Below the pieces are notes generated by a model that had not been told where the DNA came from, ran no database searches, and was given only the letters and a program-made list of their open reading frames with translations. DNA of 64,000 bases from Planctomycetota bacterium (lineage in GTDB: Bacteria; Planctomycetota; Planctomycetia; Pirellulales; Lacipirellulaceae): assembly GCA_013152205.1 (NCBI GenBank), contig JAADGV010000002.1, positions 1-64,000 on the forward strand, written 5' to 3'. The translations under genes and the position numbers were made by a program. This document shows, piece after piece, positions 33,436 through 43,530 of this stretch; positions within the stretch are counted from its first letter, which is position 1; each line of letters opens with the position of its first letter.

Positions 33436-35763
33436 GTGGACCAACGTCGCGTCGTCGCCTTTCTGGCTATCTCTTTTCTTGTCCTGATACTGTTTACGCC
33501 AAAGCAGCCTGACAAGAAAGACAAAAAGCTTCCTCCCGCTGGTGCCGAACAAGCCCAAGTGGAACAGCCGGGAGAAGTGCCCGCCGAAGAACTGGCCGTA
33601 TCAGCCGATTCGCCCGCACCTCCAGCGGATGTCGTAGAACTGGCTGTGGAAGTTGCGGAGCCGGCTGCGGATGTCGATTTAGAATACGTTTCGATAGGCT
33701 CGGTAGCCGACGATTCTCCTTACCGACTCTTGGCAACGCTTACCAGCCAAGGTGCTGGCGTTCGAAGGGTTGAATTAGCCAGTCCGAGATTTCGAGACTT
33801 GCACGACCGGGGTGGCTATCTGGGGCATCTGGAGCTTGCCGCCGATACGGACGAGGGCTTACTCGTACAATCCGTGGGCACCGGGACTCCTGCTGCCACG
33901 TCGGGTATTCAGCTTGGCGACCGGCTACTCTCGGCAGCGTCGGCCACTAGCGAGCCGACAGACCTTAACCAACCACAAGATCTTGTCGAAGTGCTCGCCA
34001 AGCACAAACCTGGCAGCGAATTGAAGCTGAAGGTGGTACGGGGTGACGAGCAACTCGACATTGCAGTCGCGCTACGGCGTCGGCCATTGGAAGTCCTCCG
34101 CCCCGAAGCCGAGAATGTGCTGATGCGAGACGACAAACTCCCTGCCGGCTCCATAAGTCCGCCTTCGTTTCAATTTACGTTTGCCCAAATAGGGAACGCA
34201 AAAATTGGCGTCGATGCGAGCGAGATCGTTGGCCTCAAATTGCGTGACGACAACTGGAAAATCGTCGATCACGACGAAACGAGCGTTACTTTCAGAAAAC
34301 AGCTACCCAAGTATCGCGTCGAAGTGCTCAAGCGATTTTCGATCGAACCCGTACCCGCCGAGAAGCTGGCCGAAACCAACTATCCCGGCTACGGCCTGAA
34401 GCTGGATATCGAAGTTCGGAACCTTGGGCAAGAGGTTTTGGAAGTTGTCTATCAGTTGGATGGCCCCAATGGCCTGCCTATGGAAGGTTGGTGGTATGCC
34501 CACAAGATAGGTCGCAACTGGGGGAGTACCGGAATTCGCGATGTCGTGGCTCGGTACGACGGGAGCAAGACGGTGCAGTTTGGCCCTGCTGATATTGCCG
34601 AAGGCGATGTCGAACCGCTGCAAGGCAACTCGCTTTCCTACATTGGCGTCGATGCCCAATATTTTTCGGCAGTGGTGATGCCGATGAAGACGGCACCCGG
34701 CGAAAAATGGATCGACAAAGCAGAAACCATCTCACTTAGCCCAGAGCCTGGGGCCAAAGAGAAGGCGATAGAAGGTCGCTATGTGAACGCGACTTTTCGA
34801 CTAAGCAGCCTGCCCTCGCCAATCCTAGCCGGTAAATCGTTGCAACATTCCTACGAAATTTTTACCGGTCCGAAACGTCCGAAACTGCTCGCCAATTATC
34901 AAACCTACGGGGGCTCGCCCCACACACTCGGCGACCTAATGTACTACGGCTGGTTTGGCGCGGTGGCCAAGGTCATGCTCGGGGTGCTTCACTTTTTTTA
35001 TGCTATCACACGCAACTACGGCATCGCCATTATCTTGCTGACTGTGCTCGTGCGTAGCTGCATGTTTCCGATTAGCCGCAAGCAAGCACAAAGCATGGCT
35101 AAGATGCAATTGCTGAAGCCGGAGATGGACAGGCTCAAGGAAAAGTACAAAAACGACATGCAGAAGCAGTCGCAGGCGATGCAAGAGCTGTACCGCAAGC
35201 ACAACATCAACCCGGTCGCGGGCTGTCTGCCGATGTTTATACAACTGCCAATCTTTTTAGGGCTTTATCGGGCATTGATGGTCGACGTGGAGTTGCGCCA
35301 AGCACCGCTCCTGGGGGATGCGATTCTCTGGTGTTCGAACCTTTCTGCCCCCGACATGTTCTTCGATTGGTCGCCTTGGATGCCCGATTTCATCAACAGC
35401 GGCGAGGGAATTACGGGGCTGGGCCCCTATCTGAATGTCTTGCCACTGGTGACGGTCGTCATGTTTTTGTTGCAACAAAAAATGTTTATGCCGGAGCCAG
35501 CCAACGAGCAGGCAGCCATGCAGCAAAAAATCATGAAATTCATGATGCTCTTCATGGGTTTTATGTTCTTCAAAGTTGCTGCCGGTTTGTGCTTGTACTT
35601 CATTGCTTCGAGTATCTGGGGAATCGCCGAACGAAAGCTCATCCCAGCGCCAACGGCCCCGCCCACAACGACCACAGACAGCCCGACGTTCACCTCCGAT
35701 CGTGGAAATAAAAATGGTCAGCCGAAAAACAAACGGCCTACTAAGAAAAAGAAAAAACGTTAA
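33436..35763 (+). CDS. yidC: Membrane protein insertase YidC with a PDZ-like insert
   Basis: YidC/Oxa1 inserts proteins into the inner membrane. Residues 5-21 form the first helix (VVAFLAISFLVLILF). A Lys/Pro/acidic linker and the periplasmic beta domain follow. Residues ~500-735 form the conserved core with ITRNYGIAIILLTVLVRSC, including the conserved Arg near 539, and later helices ending FMMLFMGFMFFKVAAGL. The C-terminus is rich in Lys. Unusual is residues ~128-220, where VQSVGTGTPAATSGIQLGDRL and LVVVRG-like strands form a PDZ-like fold inside the periplasmic domain. Start GTG 33436 has AAGGA upstream. The mnmE gene follows after 34 bp, an old and common pairing. Confidence 0.92.
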   Translation: MDQRRVVAFLAISFLVLILFTPKQPDKKDKKLPPAGAEQAQVEQPGEVPAEELAVSADSPAPPADVVELAVEVAEPAADVDLEYVSIGSVADDSPYRLLATLTSQGAGVRRVELASPRFRDLHDRGGYLGHLELAADTDEGLLVQSVGTGTPAATSGIQLGDRLLSAASATSEPTDLNQPQDLVEVLAKHKPGSELKLKVVRGDEQLDIAVALRRRPLEVLRPEAENVLMRDDKLPAGSISPPSFQFTFAQIGNAKIGVDASEIVGLKLRDDNWKIVDHDETSVTFRKQLPKYRVEVLKRFSIEPVPAEKLAETNYPGYGLKLDIEVRNLGQEVLEVVYQLDGPNGLPMEGWWYAHKIGRNWGSTGIRDVVARYDGSKTVQFGPADIAEGDVEPLQGNSLSYIGVDAQYFSAVVMPMKTAPGEKWIDKAETISLSPEPGAKEKAIEGRYVNATFRLSSLPSPILAGKSLQHSYEIFTGPKRPKLLANYQTYGGSPHTLGDLMYYGWFGAVAKVMLGVLHFFYAITRNYGIAIILLTVLVRSCMFPISRKQAQSMAKMQLLKPEMDRLKEKYKNDMQKQSQAMQELYRKHNINPVAGCLPMFIQLPIFLGLYRALMVDVELRQAPLLGDAILWCSNLSAPDMFFDWSPWMPDFINSGEGITGLGPYLNVLPLVTVVMFLLQQKMFMPEPANEQAAMQQKIMKFMMLFMGFMFFKVAAGLCLYFIASSIWGIAERKLIPAPTAPPTTTTDSPTFTSDRGNKNGQPKNKRPTKKKKKR

Positions 35764-35797
35764 TTCTAGCCTGCTGCTTGCAGCTTAGCGTTGCCTC

Positions 35798-37204
35798 ATG
35801 CCATACGACCTCGACGACACGATTGCCGCGATTGGCACTGCCCCTGGCGGAGCGGTACGCGGCCTGGTTCGTATTACCGGCCCGCAAACGCTTGCCTGCC
35901 TCTCCGCATGTTTTTCATGCCACGACGACAACGACCTGAGTTTGAGTACGCTCAAAGCCCCCGTCGTCGTCCTCGGAACCATCCGTTGCGAAAGCCCGAA
36001 CAGCCAAACGATTTCAGGATGCACACTAAAAATTCCCTGCGATCTTTTTCTTTGGCCTACCGATCGCAGTTACACACGTCAGCCAACGGCCGAATTGCAT
36101 ACGATTGGTTCGCCGCCGCTGTTAGATGCGGTGATGAACGAGGTTTGCAATCACGGCGCCCGGGCCGCAGAACCGGGGGAATTTACGCTGCGTGCGTTTC
36201 TTGCCGGACGGATGGATCTCACGCAAGCCGAGGCCGTATTGGGCGTGATCGACGCCAGAGACCAACCCTCGCTCGACACGGCCCTGGCCCAGCTAGCCGG
36301 CGGGCTTTCGCAGCCACTCACCGAACTCCGTGAAAGCCTACTGCAAATTCTGGCCGAGTTAGAAGCGGGGCTCGACTTTGTCGACGAAGATATCGATTTC
36401 ATTTCGCGTTCAGCACTCCACGACCGTCTCGCCGAAGCCAAGCAAACCGTAGCTGCAACCATCCAACAGATGGCCAACCGGGCCGATACTGTCGATTTGC
36501 CCCGGGTCGCGATAATTGGTGCGCCGAATGTAGGAAAGAGCAGTTTGTTCAATGCACTGATTTCCTCCGAACAACAGGAGGTTCGGGCACTTGTCTCGCC
36601 ACAATCGGGAACCACTCGCGACTACGTCACCGCGGTAATTCAGATTGAGGGGATGCCCTGTGAAATTGTGGATACGGCCGGTCAAGAAGCAACGCTAGCC
36701 GGGGAGTCGATCGAGCAGGCCGCTCAGAAAATGACCGGCGAGCAATCTCGACAGGCCAACCTACGGCTGGTTTGCATCGATGGCATGGCTGCGGATTCTA
36801 TCGAAGAGATCCGACGCATGTTTCCTGTCGACTCCTACCTAGTTGTAAGGACCAAAGCAGACTTGGCTACAGATTCTGCCCCCGACGACCAAGCTATTTC
36901 GTGCAGCAGCGTCACGGGAGCCGGATTAGATACCCTACGTTCACGAATTCGCGAACAACTCATGAATACCTTGCAAAACGATAGTGGGACAGTTGCCACC
37001 ACGTCGGCTCGGTGCACCGATAGCCTCCGCCATGCGGACGAATCGCTGTTGCGATCGTTGCAGTTGGTCGAGCATTCGGGAGGCGACGAACTCATTGCCG
37101 CCGAAGTCCGTGGCGCATTGACGGAATTGGGCCGCGTCGTCGGTGCCGTTTATACCGACGACGTTTTGGACCGAATCTTTAGCCAATTTTGTATCGGCAA
37201 ATAA
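35798..37204 (+). CDS. mnmE: tRNA uridine-5-carboxymethylaminomethyl modification GTPase MnmE
   Basis: MnmE with MnmG installs the cmnm5 group on wobble uridines. The N-terminus [20 protein letters not shown] and the motif [21 protein letters not shown] are typical. The G domain has Walker [11 protein letters not shown] and the DTAGQEA loop. The base-recognition motif is TKAD rather than NKxD. The C-terminus ends IFSQFCIGK, with the catalytic Cys. The length of 468 is normal. It is coupled to yidC, 34 bp upstream. No mnmG is in the window. Confidence 0.94.
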   Translation: MPYDLDDTIAAIGTAPGGAVRGLVRITGPQTLACLSACFSCHDDNDLSLSTLKAPVVVLGTIRCESPNSQTISGCTLKIPCDLFLWPTDRSYTRQPTAELHTIGSPPLLDAVMNEVCNHGARAAEPGEFTLRAFLAGRMDLTQAEAVLGVIDARDQPSLDTALAQLAGGLSQPLTELRESLLQILAELEAGLDFVDEDIDFISRSALHDRLAEAKQTVAATIQQMANRADTVDLPRVAIIGAPNVGKSSLFNALISSEQQEVRALVSPQSGTTRDYVTAVIQIEGMPCEIVDTAGQEATLAGESIEQAAQKMTGEQSRQANLRLVCIDGMAADSIEEIRRMFPVDSYLVVRTKADLATDSAPDDQAISCSSVTGAGLDTLRSRIREQLMNTLQNDSGTVATTSARCTDSLRHADESLLRSLQLVEHSGGDELIAAEVRGALTELGRVVGAVYTDDVLDRIFSQFCIGK

Positions 37205-37214
37205 CCAATCGCAT

Positions 37215-37235
37215 AGCCCGGCCATCCTGACCGGA
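37215..37235. repeat. GGCCAGGATGGCC palindrome, copy 3 (reversed)
   Basis: AGCCCGGCCATCCTGACCGG is the reverse complement of the sequences at 22101 and 28426, with one base changed in an arm. Confidence 0.6.
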
Positions 37236-37277
37236 AACACCCAGTGCGGCAGAGCCGTAGCCAAATAGATAAAATTT

Positions 37278-37334
37278 TCTCGCAAAGGCGCTAAGTCGCA
37301 AAGGAAAGTAAGAAAAGAGAGCGCCTTTGCGAGA
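37278..37334. repeat. Perfect 14-bp inverted repeat
   Basis: TCTCGCAAAGGCGC (37278-37291) is the exact reverse complement of GCGCCTTTGCGAGA (37321-37334). The 29-bp interior repeats the GTCGCAAAG theme. A related CGCAAAGGCGCAAAGACGCC sequence lies at 51971. Confidence 0.75.
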
Positions 37335-37635
37335 TCCAATTTGCAGGCCGATTATCCAAAGTTTTTGCTCGTTGCTCAAACGTTGACCGTTTGCAACAAA
37401 AAGTGATCCACCAGAAACTTGAGTAATTCCTAAAAATACTTCTCCCTAAGGGTTGCTCCTTTTCTTGGTGTTGCTGAGCAATAAAACTGCCGACTTTCCT
37501 AGAGATAGCCGTCGCACTTCCCCTAGCACCGGGTAGGTTATAAGTAGATAGTTGCGCAGCGAAGGAACACCAATCGCTTTCGCTGAACCCGCCTTTGGCA
37601 ACCCTCACTCCCCACCCTCCCGACCAACCTATACG

Positions 37636-39282
37636 ATGCTCGATCAGCCGCCCGTTTTCTGGTTTCGGTCTACGCTCGCTCCGCGTGCGCAATCGATCCG
37701 CTCGAAGACTCTGCGACTGTTTCTACAGCTAGTTGCCGTTAGTACCCTGGGACTGTGGGCAGCAAATCCGTTGCCTAGCCAAGCAGGCGAGGGCCTATGG
37801 CTCGATGTTGCCCGATCATCAATCACCACCCACGAATTGCATAGTCATGTGAGCGTGCTCGCAGACGACATGCTGGAAGGTCGCGAAGCAGGCTCACGCG
37901 GTGGTCGGGCAGCAGCCAAGTATATTCTCAAGAGCCTCGAATCTGCGGAGCTAAAGCCCGGCGGGCCTGGTGATCGTTTGACCCAGCCATTCAATCGGCG
38001 ATCGCAAAACCTGCTGGCAATTCTCGAAGGCGAAGACCCCGAGCTGCGCGACGAGTATATCGTTGTCGGGGCCCATTATGATCACGTCGGCTACGGCTCG
38101 CGGCGCACTAGTCTTGGGCCGATTGGCTATATCCACAATGGTGCCGACGACAATGCCAGCGGCGTAGCAGCTTTGCTGGAGGTGATCGACGGGATTACTC
38201 GATCGGGGCATCGACCCAAGCGCTCGATCCTGTTTGCTTTCTGGGATGGTGAAGAAAAAGGGCTGCTAGGTTCAAAACACTGGCTGAACAATCCTACGAT
38301 TCCCCTGGACGCTGTGAAGCTAACGATCAACGTCGACATGGTCGGGCGGCTTACCGATGGGCGAATCGAGCTGATGGGAGCACGCACGGCCCCTGGGCTC
38401 CGCCAGTTGATGAGCACCACGTCGCTGAGCGAAGGGACTTGGGTCGATTTCACTTGGAATCTAAAAGACAATAGCGACCACTTCCCGTTTTACCAACGCG
38501 GAATTCCCTGTCTCTGTGTTCACACCGGTTTGCACGACGACTACCATCGTCCGACGGACGACATCGAGAAGCTCAACATCGAAGGAATGCGAGAAGTTAG
38601 CCGTTATCTGCTCCAACAGCTCTGCGATCTGGCCGATACCGAGCAACTGCCTGATTTTCGATCCGCATCGCGTGGCGAAAACCTCCAATCTCAAAAACGA
38701 GTCGAAGCGCCGTTGCCAGCAATTCCCTCGCGGCTTGGTTTTACGTGGGAATATATCGACGGCGAACCTAGTGCGATACTTATCCAGCAGGTCGATCAAG
38801 CCGGAGCGTCCGACGAGACCGGCCTACGATCGGGCGACCAAATCCTGGCGGTCAACGGTTTGCCAATCACCAACGAATCGCTGCTGACGGCGGTTGCTTT
38901 GCGTAGTGAATCGGAACTCGAACTAAAAGTTCTGCGACCGGGAACCGAATCAACAGAAACGGTCAAAATTCTTTTGCAAGGCTCAGCCGTGCGACTGGGG
39001 CTTTCGTGGCGCGAGAACGAGGCCGAGCCGGAAGCTGTTTACATTACCCGGGTGGTGCCCCACTCCCCCGCTGCACTGGCAGGCATCGAGCTATACGATC
39101 GCATCTACTCGTTGGATGGGCAGCCAATCGCGGGACAGGACGACTTACTTGCCCGCGTAAAATTGCTTTTGGACGCAAATACTGAAGAATTTCATCTAGA
39201 AGTTGAATCCCGCGGGTTGGTCCGGGAAGTCGTTGTTTCGTTGCGACTGCCGATCGCTGAGACAGGCGACGCAACGCTTTGA
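37636..39282 (+). CDS. Secreted M28-family peptidase with two PDZ domains
   Basis: From ATG 37636 the product is about 548 residues, with a signal peptide (LRLFLQLVAVSTLGLWAA). The catalytic domain carries the M28 zinc ligands: VGAHYDHVGYG, NGADDNASGVAALLEV with the bridging Asp, WDGEEKGLLGS and, late, CVHTGLHDDYHRPTDD. Two C-terminal PDZ domains follow (GDQILAVNGLPI and YDRIYSLDGQPI regions). It is probably an exported aminopeptidase. The PDZ pair suggests binding of C-terminal peptides or membrane partners. No operon partner is obvious; the oxidoreductase follows after 157 bp. Confidence 0.88.
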   Translation: MLDQPPVFWFRSTLAPRAQSIRSKTLRLFLQLVAVSTLGLWAANPLPSQAGEGLWLDVARSSITTHELHSHVSVLADDMLEGREAGSRGGRAAAKYILKSLESAELKPGGPGDRLTQPFNRRSQNLLAILEGEDPELRDEYIVVGAHYDHVGYGSRRTSLGPIGYIHNGADDNASGVAALLEVIDGITRSGHRPKRSILFAFWDGEEKGLLGSKHWLNNPTIPLDAVKLTINVDMVGRLTDGRIELMGARTAPGLRQLMSTTSLSEGTWVDFTWNLKDNSDHFPFYQRGIPCLCVHTGLHDDYHRPTDDIEKLNIEGMREVSRYLLQQLCDLADTEQLPDFRSASRGENLQSQKRVEAPLPAIPSRLGFTWEYIDGEPSAILIQQVDQAGASDETGLRSGDQILAVNGLPITNESLLTAVALRSESELELKVLRPGTESTETVKILLQGSAVRLGLSWRENEAEPEAVYITRVVPHSPAALAGIELYDRIYSLDGQPIAGQDDLLARVKLLLDANTEEFHLEVESRGLVREVVVSLRLPIAETGDATL

Positions 39283-39298
39283 CCGACTGAGTCAAGCA

Positions 39299-39321
39299 AC
39301 ACTAGCCCGACGCGCTAGTGT
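39299..39321. repeat. ACACTAGC-N7-GCTAGTGT palindrome
   Basis: Perfect 8-bp arms ACACTAGC/GCTAGTGT around CCGACGC, 17 bp after the peptidase stop, followed by TCAGTTTTG. It matches the repeat at 24597. It may act as a weak terminator. Confidence 0.6.
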
Positions 39322-39439
39322 CAGTTTTGAAACAAAGCCTAAGTTTGCAGTCCTCGATGCGGTTTCTCCCCTCGAATTTGTTCTCAGCGTCGCTGCTGCT
39401 CTATACTGTGGGCTCCACCAACTGGCTTCCGGAGGACGT

Positions 39440-40525
39440 ATGAGTACAACCAATCGACGCGACGCCTTACGAGCAATTGGAGGCACTTTGGCTTTGCCGC
39501 TGCTGCCTGGAATTGCGTTAAGCATTGCTGCCGAAGGCGACGTCATCAAAAAACCCATTAAGGTGGGGCAAATCGGAGTAGGTCACGCACACGCCAACAA
39601 GCTGGCCGTCTTTCGCGATTCGCCCGATTTTGAAGTGGTTGGCATTGTCGAAACCGACGAGGCCTTGCGAAACAAAGCTAGATCTCAGGCAGCCTATCGA
39701 GATTTGCCTTGGATGACCGAGGAGCAATTGCTCAACGTCTCGGGGCTTGAACTGGTGCTTGTCGAGACTCAGGTACGCGATCTATTGAATACCGCCGAGA
39801 CTTGTGTGGCGGCTGGCAAGCATATCCATCTCGACAAACCAGCGGGCGCATCGTTGTCGCAGTTCCGCCGCATCTTAGACCGTGCCGCCCAACAGAAGCT
39901 GTTGGTGCAAATGGGTTATATGTACCGCTACAACCCTGCCATTGTGCTACTGCGTGAAGTGCTCAAGCAAGGCTGGTTGGGTGATCCCTTCGAAGTACAC
40001 GCCGTGATGAGTAAAGTCATCAACCCCGATCGTCGCCGTCAGTTGGCGGAGTATCCCGGGGGAGTCATGTTCGAGTTGGGCTGCCATCTAATCGATCTCG
40101 TCGTGGGCGTCCTCGGAGCCCCCCAGAAAGTAACGCCCTATCCGCAGCAAATTGGCGGAGACGACCGGCTGGTCAACAATATGTTGGCCGTCTTCGAGTA
40201 CCCAAAGGCCCTAGCAACCGTGAAATCGAGTGCTTTAGAAGTCGAGGGTTTCAAGCGACGGCATTTTGTTGTTTGCGGAACCGAAGGGACTTTCCATATT
40301 CAACCGTTAGACGCCCCGACAGTACGTGTGGCGTTTTCTTCCCCCCACGCGAAATACAAAAAGGGCTACCAGGACATCGCTTTGCCCAAATACAAACGCT
40401 ATGTCGACGATGCCGCGGATATAGCAAGCATCCTTCGCGGCAAAAAGACAGTCGATTTTTCGTACGAACACGATCTGGCAGTACAAACAGCCGTTTTGCA
40501 AGCGAGCGCATTACCACTTAACTAG
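39440..40525 (+). CDS. Gfo/Idh/MocA-family oxidoreductase, Tat-exported
   Basis: Start ATG 39440 is set by GGAGG at 39431. The 361 residues open with a twin-Arg signal (TTNRRDALRAIGGTLALP). The Rossmann part has KVGQIGVGHAHANK, and the catalytic HLDKPAG (the EKP motif of the family with D for E). The C-terminal half is the sugar-binding beta sheet. It uses NAD(P) on a sugar, inositol or similar substrate. Such Tat-exported members are expanded in planctomycetes and often linked to sugar breakdown. No sugar gene is beside it. Confidence 0.88.
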   Translation: MSTTNRRDALRAIGGTLALPLLPGIALSIAAEGDVIKKPIKVGQIGVGHAHANKLAVFRDSPDFEVVGIVETDEALRNKARSQAAYRDLPWMTEEQLLNVSGLELVLVETQVRDLLNTAETCVAAGKHIHLDKPAGASLSQFRRILDRAAQQKLLVQMGYMYRYNPAIVLLREVLKQGWLGDPFEVHAVMSKVINPDRRRQLAEYPGGVMFELGCHLIDLVVGVLGAPQKVTPYPQQIGGDDRLVNNMLAVFEYPKALATVKSSALEVEGFKRRHFVVCGTEGTFHIQPLDAPTVRVAFSSPHAKYKKGYQDIALPKYKRYVDDAADIASILRGKKTVDFSYEHDLAVQTAVLQASALPLN

Positions 40526-40885
40526 ACGAGGGAATTTCAAAACACGTTCTAACCCAAAAAAAGAGCCCCTTCGATCGTGCCGTCCTTTTTGGTTCGCAGG
40601 CTCTCGAGTTGCGCTGCGAGTAAACTGAGTCTTCGGTCCAGTTAGCCGACGGCATCCCTTGTCGAAAGGGCCCTTACACTTGAAGTCTATGCCCGTACAG
40701 CAAACGAGGCAAGAAAAACCTTTTTCGCCCGAGAAAAGCCCATGTGGGCAAGGGTGGCTAGAGCGCTATCGCCTTTTCTGTTTGCTAGAGCATTTGTCAC
40801 TTGAGTGCTGCGCTCCACCGAGACGGTGGGGCTATATAGCCCGGTCGTTGGCTACTTCCCCGCCGTACTCTGGGATGGGCTCTTA
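40526..40885. other. Intergenic region with one repeat arm
   Basis: A 26-bp segment (40527-40552) is identical to one arm of the 53988-54140 foldback. It is followed by an A-rich run. No gene is seen. Confidence 0.5.
40527..40552. repeat. Solo arm of the AGAACGTGTTTTGAAATT foldback
   Basis: CGAGGGAATTTCAAAACACG then TTCTAA is identical over 26 bp to 54117-54142. The partner arm is absent here, so this is a partial copy. Confidence 0.7.
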
Positions 40886-41800
40886 TCAAAAACTACCTAG
40901 ATACGACTCTAGGCGGACGATTCGATTGAGGGTCCACCAATCGAGAAATTCGGCCCGCAATCGCTCAGCCGACTCATGCTCTGTAACAATACAACGTGCC
41001 AGTTCGGCGGCGTGCCCATCGCTGGGCATTTGCGCAAGCCAACGTTGAAACATTGCCTGGGCCGTGGCATGGTCGTTAAGCTTACCAAGGCGACTTTGTA
41101 GCTTCTCGACCAACGGATAGAACTCGGTACGCAACTCGGTCGGAAATACGCTGTGGAATAGTTCGATCGAGTATCGCAACCGCTTGCCTGCCAGACGAAG
41201 CTCATGAAGCTGCTCGAGAGAGGGCTGCTCGTTGGCTCCGCAAGGGGCCATAAGGGCGGTTAACTCCATTACCGATTGGCTTGATTTCCGTAGAGCCACT
41301 TTTGCAAATGGGCCAATCGTTCGCTTCTTTTTTTGATTCTCTTTACCTAGTGTGGCCAAACATTGCTTCAAGCTACGTTCGATCTTGCCGTGTTTTGCTC
41401 GCTTCTCTACCGCGACAAGCTGTTGTTGAACATCCACCCGTTGCTGTTGAAGACGTGCAACTACGTATTCTGAAAACGGTTTGGCTTGAGATTCATGCTG
41501 GATACGCCCTAGCAGGACATCGGTATCTCTTGCCGCCCCGGCAGCTTGCCGAATACGCCGTAGCCAACGGCGAAGCAAAGTTGGCTTTTCGCTCATCAGC
41601 GGACGAAACGCTTGTAAAGCGGCTCCTGCGCGTCGGCAGGCGACACGCAGTTGGTGGACGTGCTCAACATCCTCGGCATACTCCCAGGCTGCCAATGGCA
41701 ACATCTTTTGCACATGCTGCACGCGCAGCGTCAACACCTGCTCAGCCACTTTTGTAGCCGGCAGGCGATTCGACGAAATATCAATCCATTTGCCAGCCAT
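40886..41800 (-). CDS. CHAD domain protein
   Basis: The 304 residues are an all-helical CHAD domain, with HQLRVACRRAGAALQAFRP near the N-terminus, the second conserved motif LHELRLAGKRLRYSIELF and several His/Arg/Lys in helices. CHAD domains bind polyphosphate; the basic surface fits this. There is no CYTH domain, which accompanies CHAD in some proteins, and no polyphosphate kinase nearby. It is cytoplasmic. The start is ATG 41800. Confidence 0.88.
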   Translation of the reverse strand: MAGKWIDISSNRLPATKVAEQVLTLRVQHVQKMLPLAAWEYAEDVEHVHQLRVACRRAGAALQAFRPLMSEKPTLLRRWLRRIRQAAGAARDTDVLLGRIQHESQAKPFSEYVVARLQQQRVDVQQQLVAVEKRAKHGKIERSLKQCLATLGKENQKKKRTIGPFAKVALRKSSQSVMELTALMAPCGANEQPSLEQLHELRLAGKRLRYSIELFHSVFPTELRTEFYPLVEKLQSRLGKLNDHATAQAMFQRWLAQMPSDGHAAELARCIVTEHESAERLRAEFLDWWTLNRIVRLESYLGSF

Positions 41801-41867
41801 CCAACTAGATTAACTTGCCGGCAGCCTCAGGGCAACTTTCAGCCGTTTGCAGGTATCCAGGCAAGGA

Positions 41868-41900
41868 AACCGCTCATCAACGCTGATGAACCGCAAATTA
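41868..41900. repeat. Half-copy of the AACCGCTAATCAGCGCTAAT repeat
   Basis: GGAAACCGCTCATCAACGCT then GATGAACCGCAAAT resembles one arm of the 28219 foldback and can itself pair with the following segment. Confidence 0.45.
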
Positions 41901-42011
41901 TTTCTAGCTTCTACCGATGTACCGTTGTTGTTCAATCCAGTATCGTAGAATTATTGATGTATGCGCCAGAAACTTTACTTGCTTCACAAGCTTCTGACAA
42001 CGAGAACTGCC

Positions 42012-43466
42012 ATGATTCGACGTACTGCTTTGTTTTCTCTACTGAGTTTCTTCCTCCTTACGTTGCCATCGTCGGTATTGGCCAAGGGCGATACTCGACC
42101 GCCAAACATTGTCGTCATTTTTATCGACGACATGGGGTATGCAGACATTGGGCCCTTTGGCGCCAAGGGCTATGAGACGCCGCATTTAGATCGAATGGCC
42201 AAAGAAGGACGCATCTTTACAGATTTCCATTCGGCGACGGCGGTCTGCTCGGCTTCGCGGGCTGCCTTGCTGACCGGATGTTACCCTGAGCGCATTAGCA
42301 TCCGTGGTGCGTTACCGCCAAGCGCCAAGCATGGCCTTAATCCCGACGAAACCACGATTGCCGAGCTATGTAAACAACAAGGTTACGCAACTGCGGTCTA
42401 TGGAAAATGGCACTTGGGACACCTCCAACCCTTTTTGCCCCTGCAGCATGGATTTGACGAATACTTTGGTTTGCCCTATTCCAACGACATGTGGCCGCAG
42501 CCTGATGTGCAAGGCGATCCGGTCCCAAAAGGACGTCTTCGCTATCCTAATCTACCTTTGTACGAAGGTGATCGAATTGTTAGCGAGGAGGTGACGGCCG
42601 AGGATCAGGCTCAGTTGACCACTTGGTACACTGAGCGAGCCGTGCATTTCATCGACCGAAACAGCGAGCGACCGTTTTTTCTTTATCTGCCACACACGAT
42701 GGTGCATGTGCCGATTTTTGTTTCTAGCAAATTTAAGGGCAAAAGCGAGCAAGGGCTGTACGGCGATGTCGTGATGGAGTTGGATTGGTCGGTTGGGCAG
42801 GTACTCGAAGCATTGAAACGCAATGGCATCGACGACCAAACCCTTGTTGTGTTTACCTCGGACAATGGGCCTTGGCTCAACTACGGCAATCATGCTGGTT
42901 CGGCAGAGCCGTTGCGCGAAGGCAAAGGCACGATGTTTGAAGGTGGGTACCGCGAACCGTGCGTGATGCGTTGGCCGAAAAAAATACCGGCTGGCACCAA
43001 GTGCGATGAGTTTGCAACCACGATGGACCTGCTGCCGACGATTGCGAAGTTGATTGGCGGCAAACTTTCGACAGATCGCCCCATCGATGGCAAAGACATT
43101 TGGCCGCTGATGGCTGGCGAGGCTGATGCAAAAAGTCCTTATGACGCTTTCTTCTGTTACTACAGCGGCGAACTACGTGCCGTTCGCGACCGACGTTGGA
43201 AGCTCCATTTCCCCCACCGCTATCGCACGTTGGCTGGCAAGAAGCCTGGGCAAGATGGCTATCGTGTTTCCTATAGCCATACCAAGATCGGCCATGAATT
43301 GTTCGACCTGAAGAACGACGTTGGCGAAACCACCAATGTGGCGGATGCGCACCCCGAAATTGTTGCTCGGCTTAAAAAACAGGCAGAGCAGATGCGGGGC
43401 GAGCTTGGCGACCGTTTGACCAAACGCACAGGAAGCCAAGTCAGGCCAGCGGGGGCACTAGAATAA
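42012..43466 (+). CDS. Secreted sulfatase
   Basis: Start ATG 42012 gives a clear signal peptide ([20 protein letters not shown]) and a 484-residue product; ATG 41961 is an alternative. The active site is [12 protein letters not shown]: Cys is converted to formylglycine by an FGE-type enzyme. The metal ligands are in [25 protein letters not shown]-x-P-H and TSDNGPW follow the family. It acts on sulfate esters, probably of carbohydrates, in the periplasm or outside. No FGE (anaerobic or aerobic) is in the window. The gene pyrC starts 64 bp after. Confidence 0.92.
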   Translation: MIRRTALFSLLSFFLLTLPSSVLAKGDTRPPNIVVIFIDDMGYADIGPFGAKGYETPHLDRMAKEGRIFTDFHSATAVCSASRAALLTGCYPERISIRGALPPSAKHGLNPDETTIAELCKQQGYATAVYGKWHLGHLQPFLPLQHGFDEYFGLPYSNDMWPQPDVQGDPVPKGRLRYPNLPLYEGDRIVSEEVTAEDQAQLTTWYTERAVHFIDRNSERPFFLYLPHTMVHVPIFVSSKFKGKSEQGLYGDVVMELDWSVGQVLEALKRNGIDDQTLVVFTSDNGPWLNYGNHAGSAEPLREGKGTMFEGGYREPCVMRWPKKIPAGTKCDEFATTMDLLPTIAKLIGGKLSTDRPIDGKDIWPLMAGEADAKSPYDAFFCYYSGELRAVRDRRWKLHFPHRYRTLAGKKPGQDGYRVSYSHTKIGHELFDLKNDVGETTNVADAHPEIVARLKKQAEQMRGELGDRLTKRTGSQVRPAGALE

Positions 43467-43530
43467 TTCCTCGCCCAACGGTCCTACTCAAGTCCGGATT
43501 TTGGCATACACAAACCCAAGAAACGAATTT

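Larger units (their letters stand above)
37205..37635. other. Intergenic region with two repeats
   Basis: It holds the third GGCCAGGATGGCC palindrome (37215-37235, reversed) and a perfect 14-bp inverted repeat at 37278-37334. A TTG-initiated extension of the next gene (37552) is not family-like. Otherwise empty. Confidence 0.55.
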
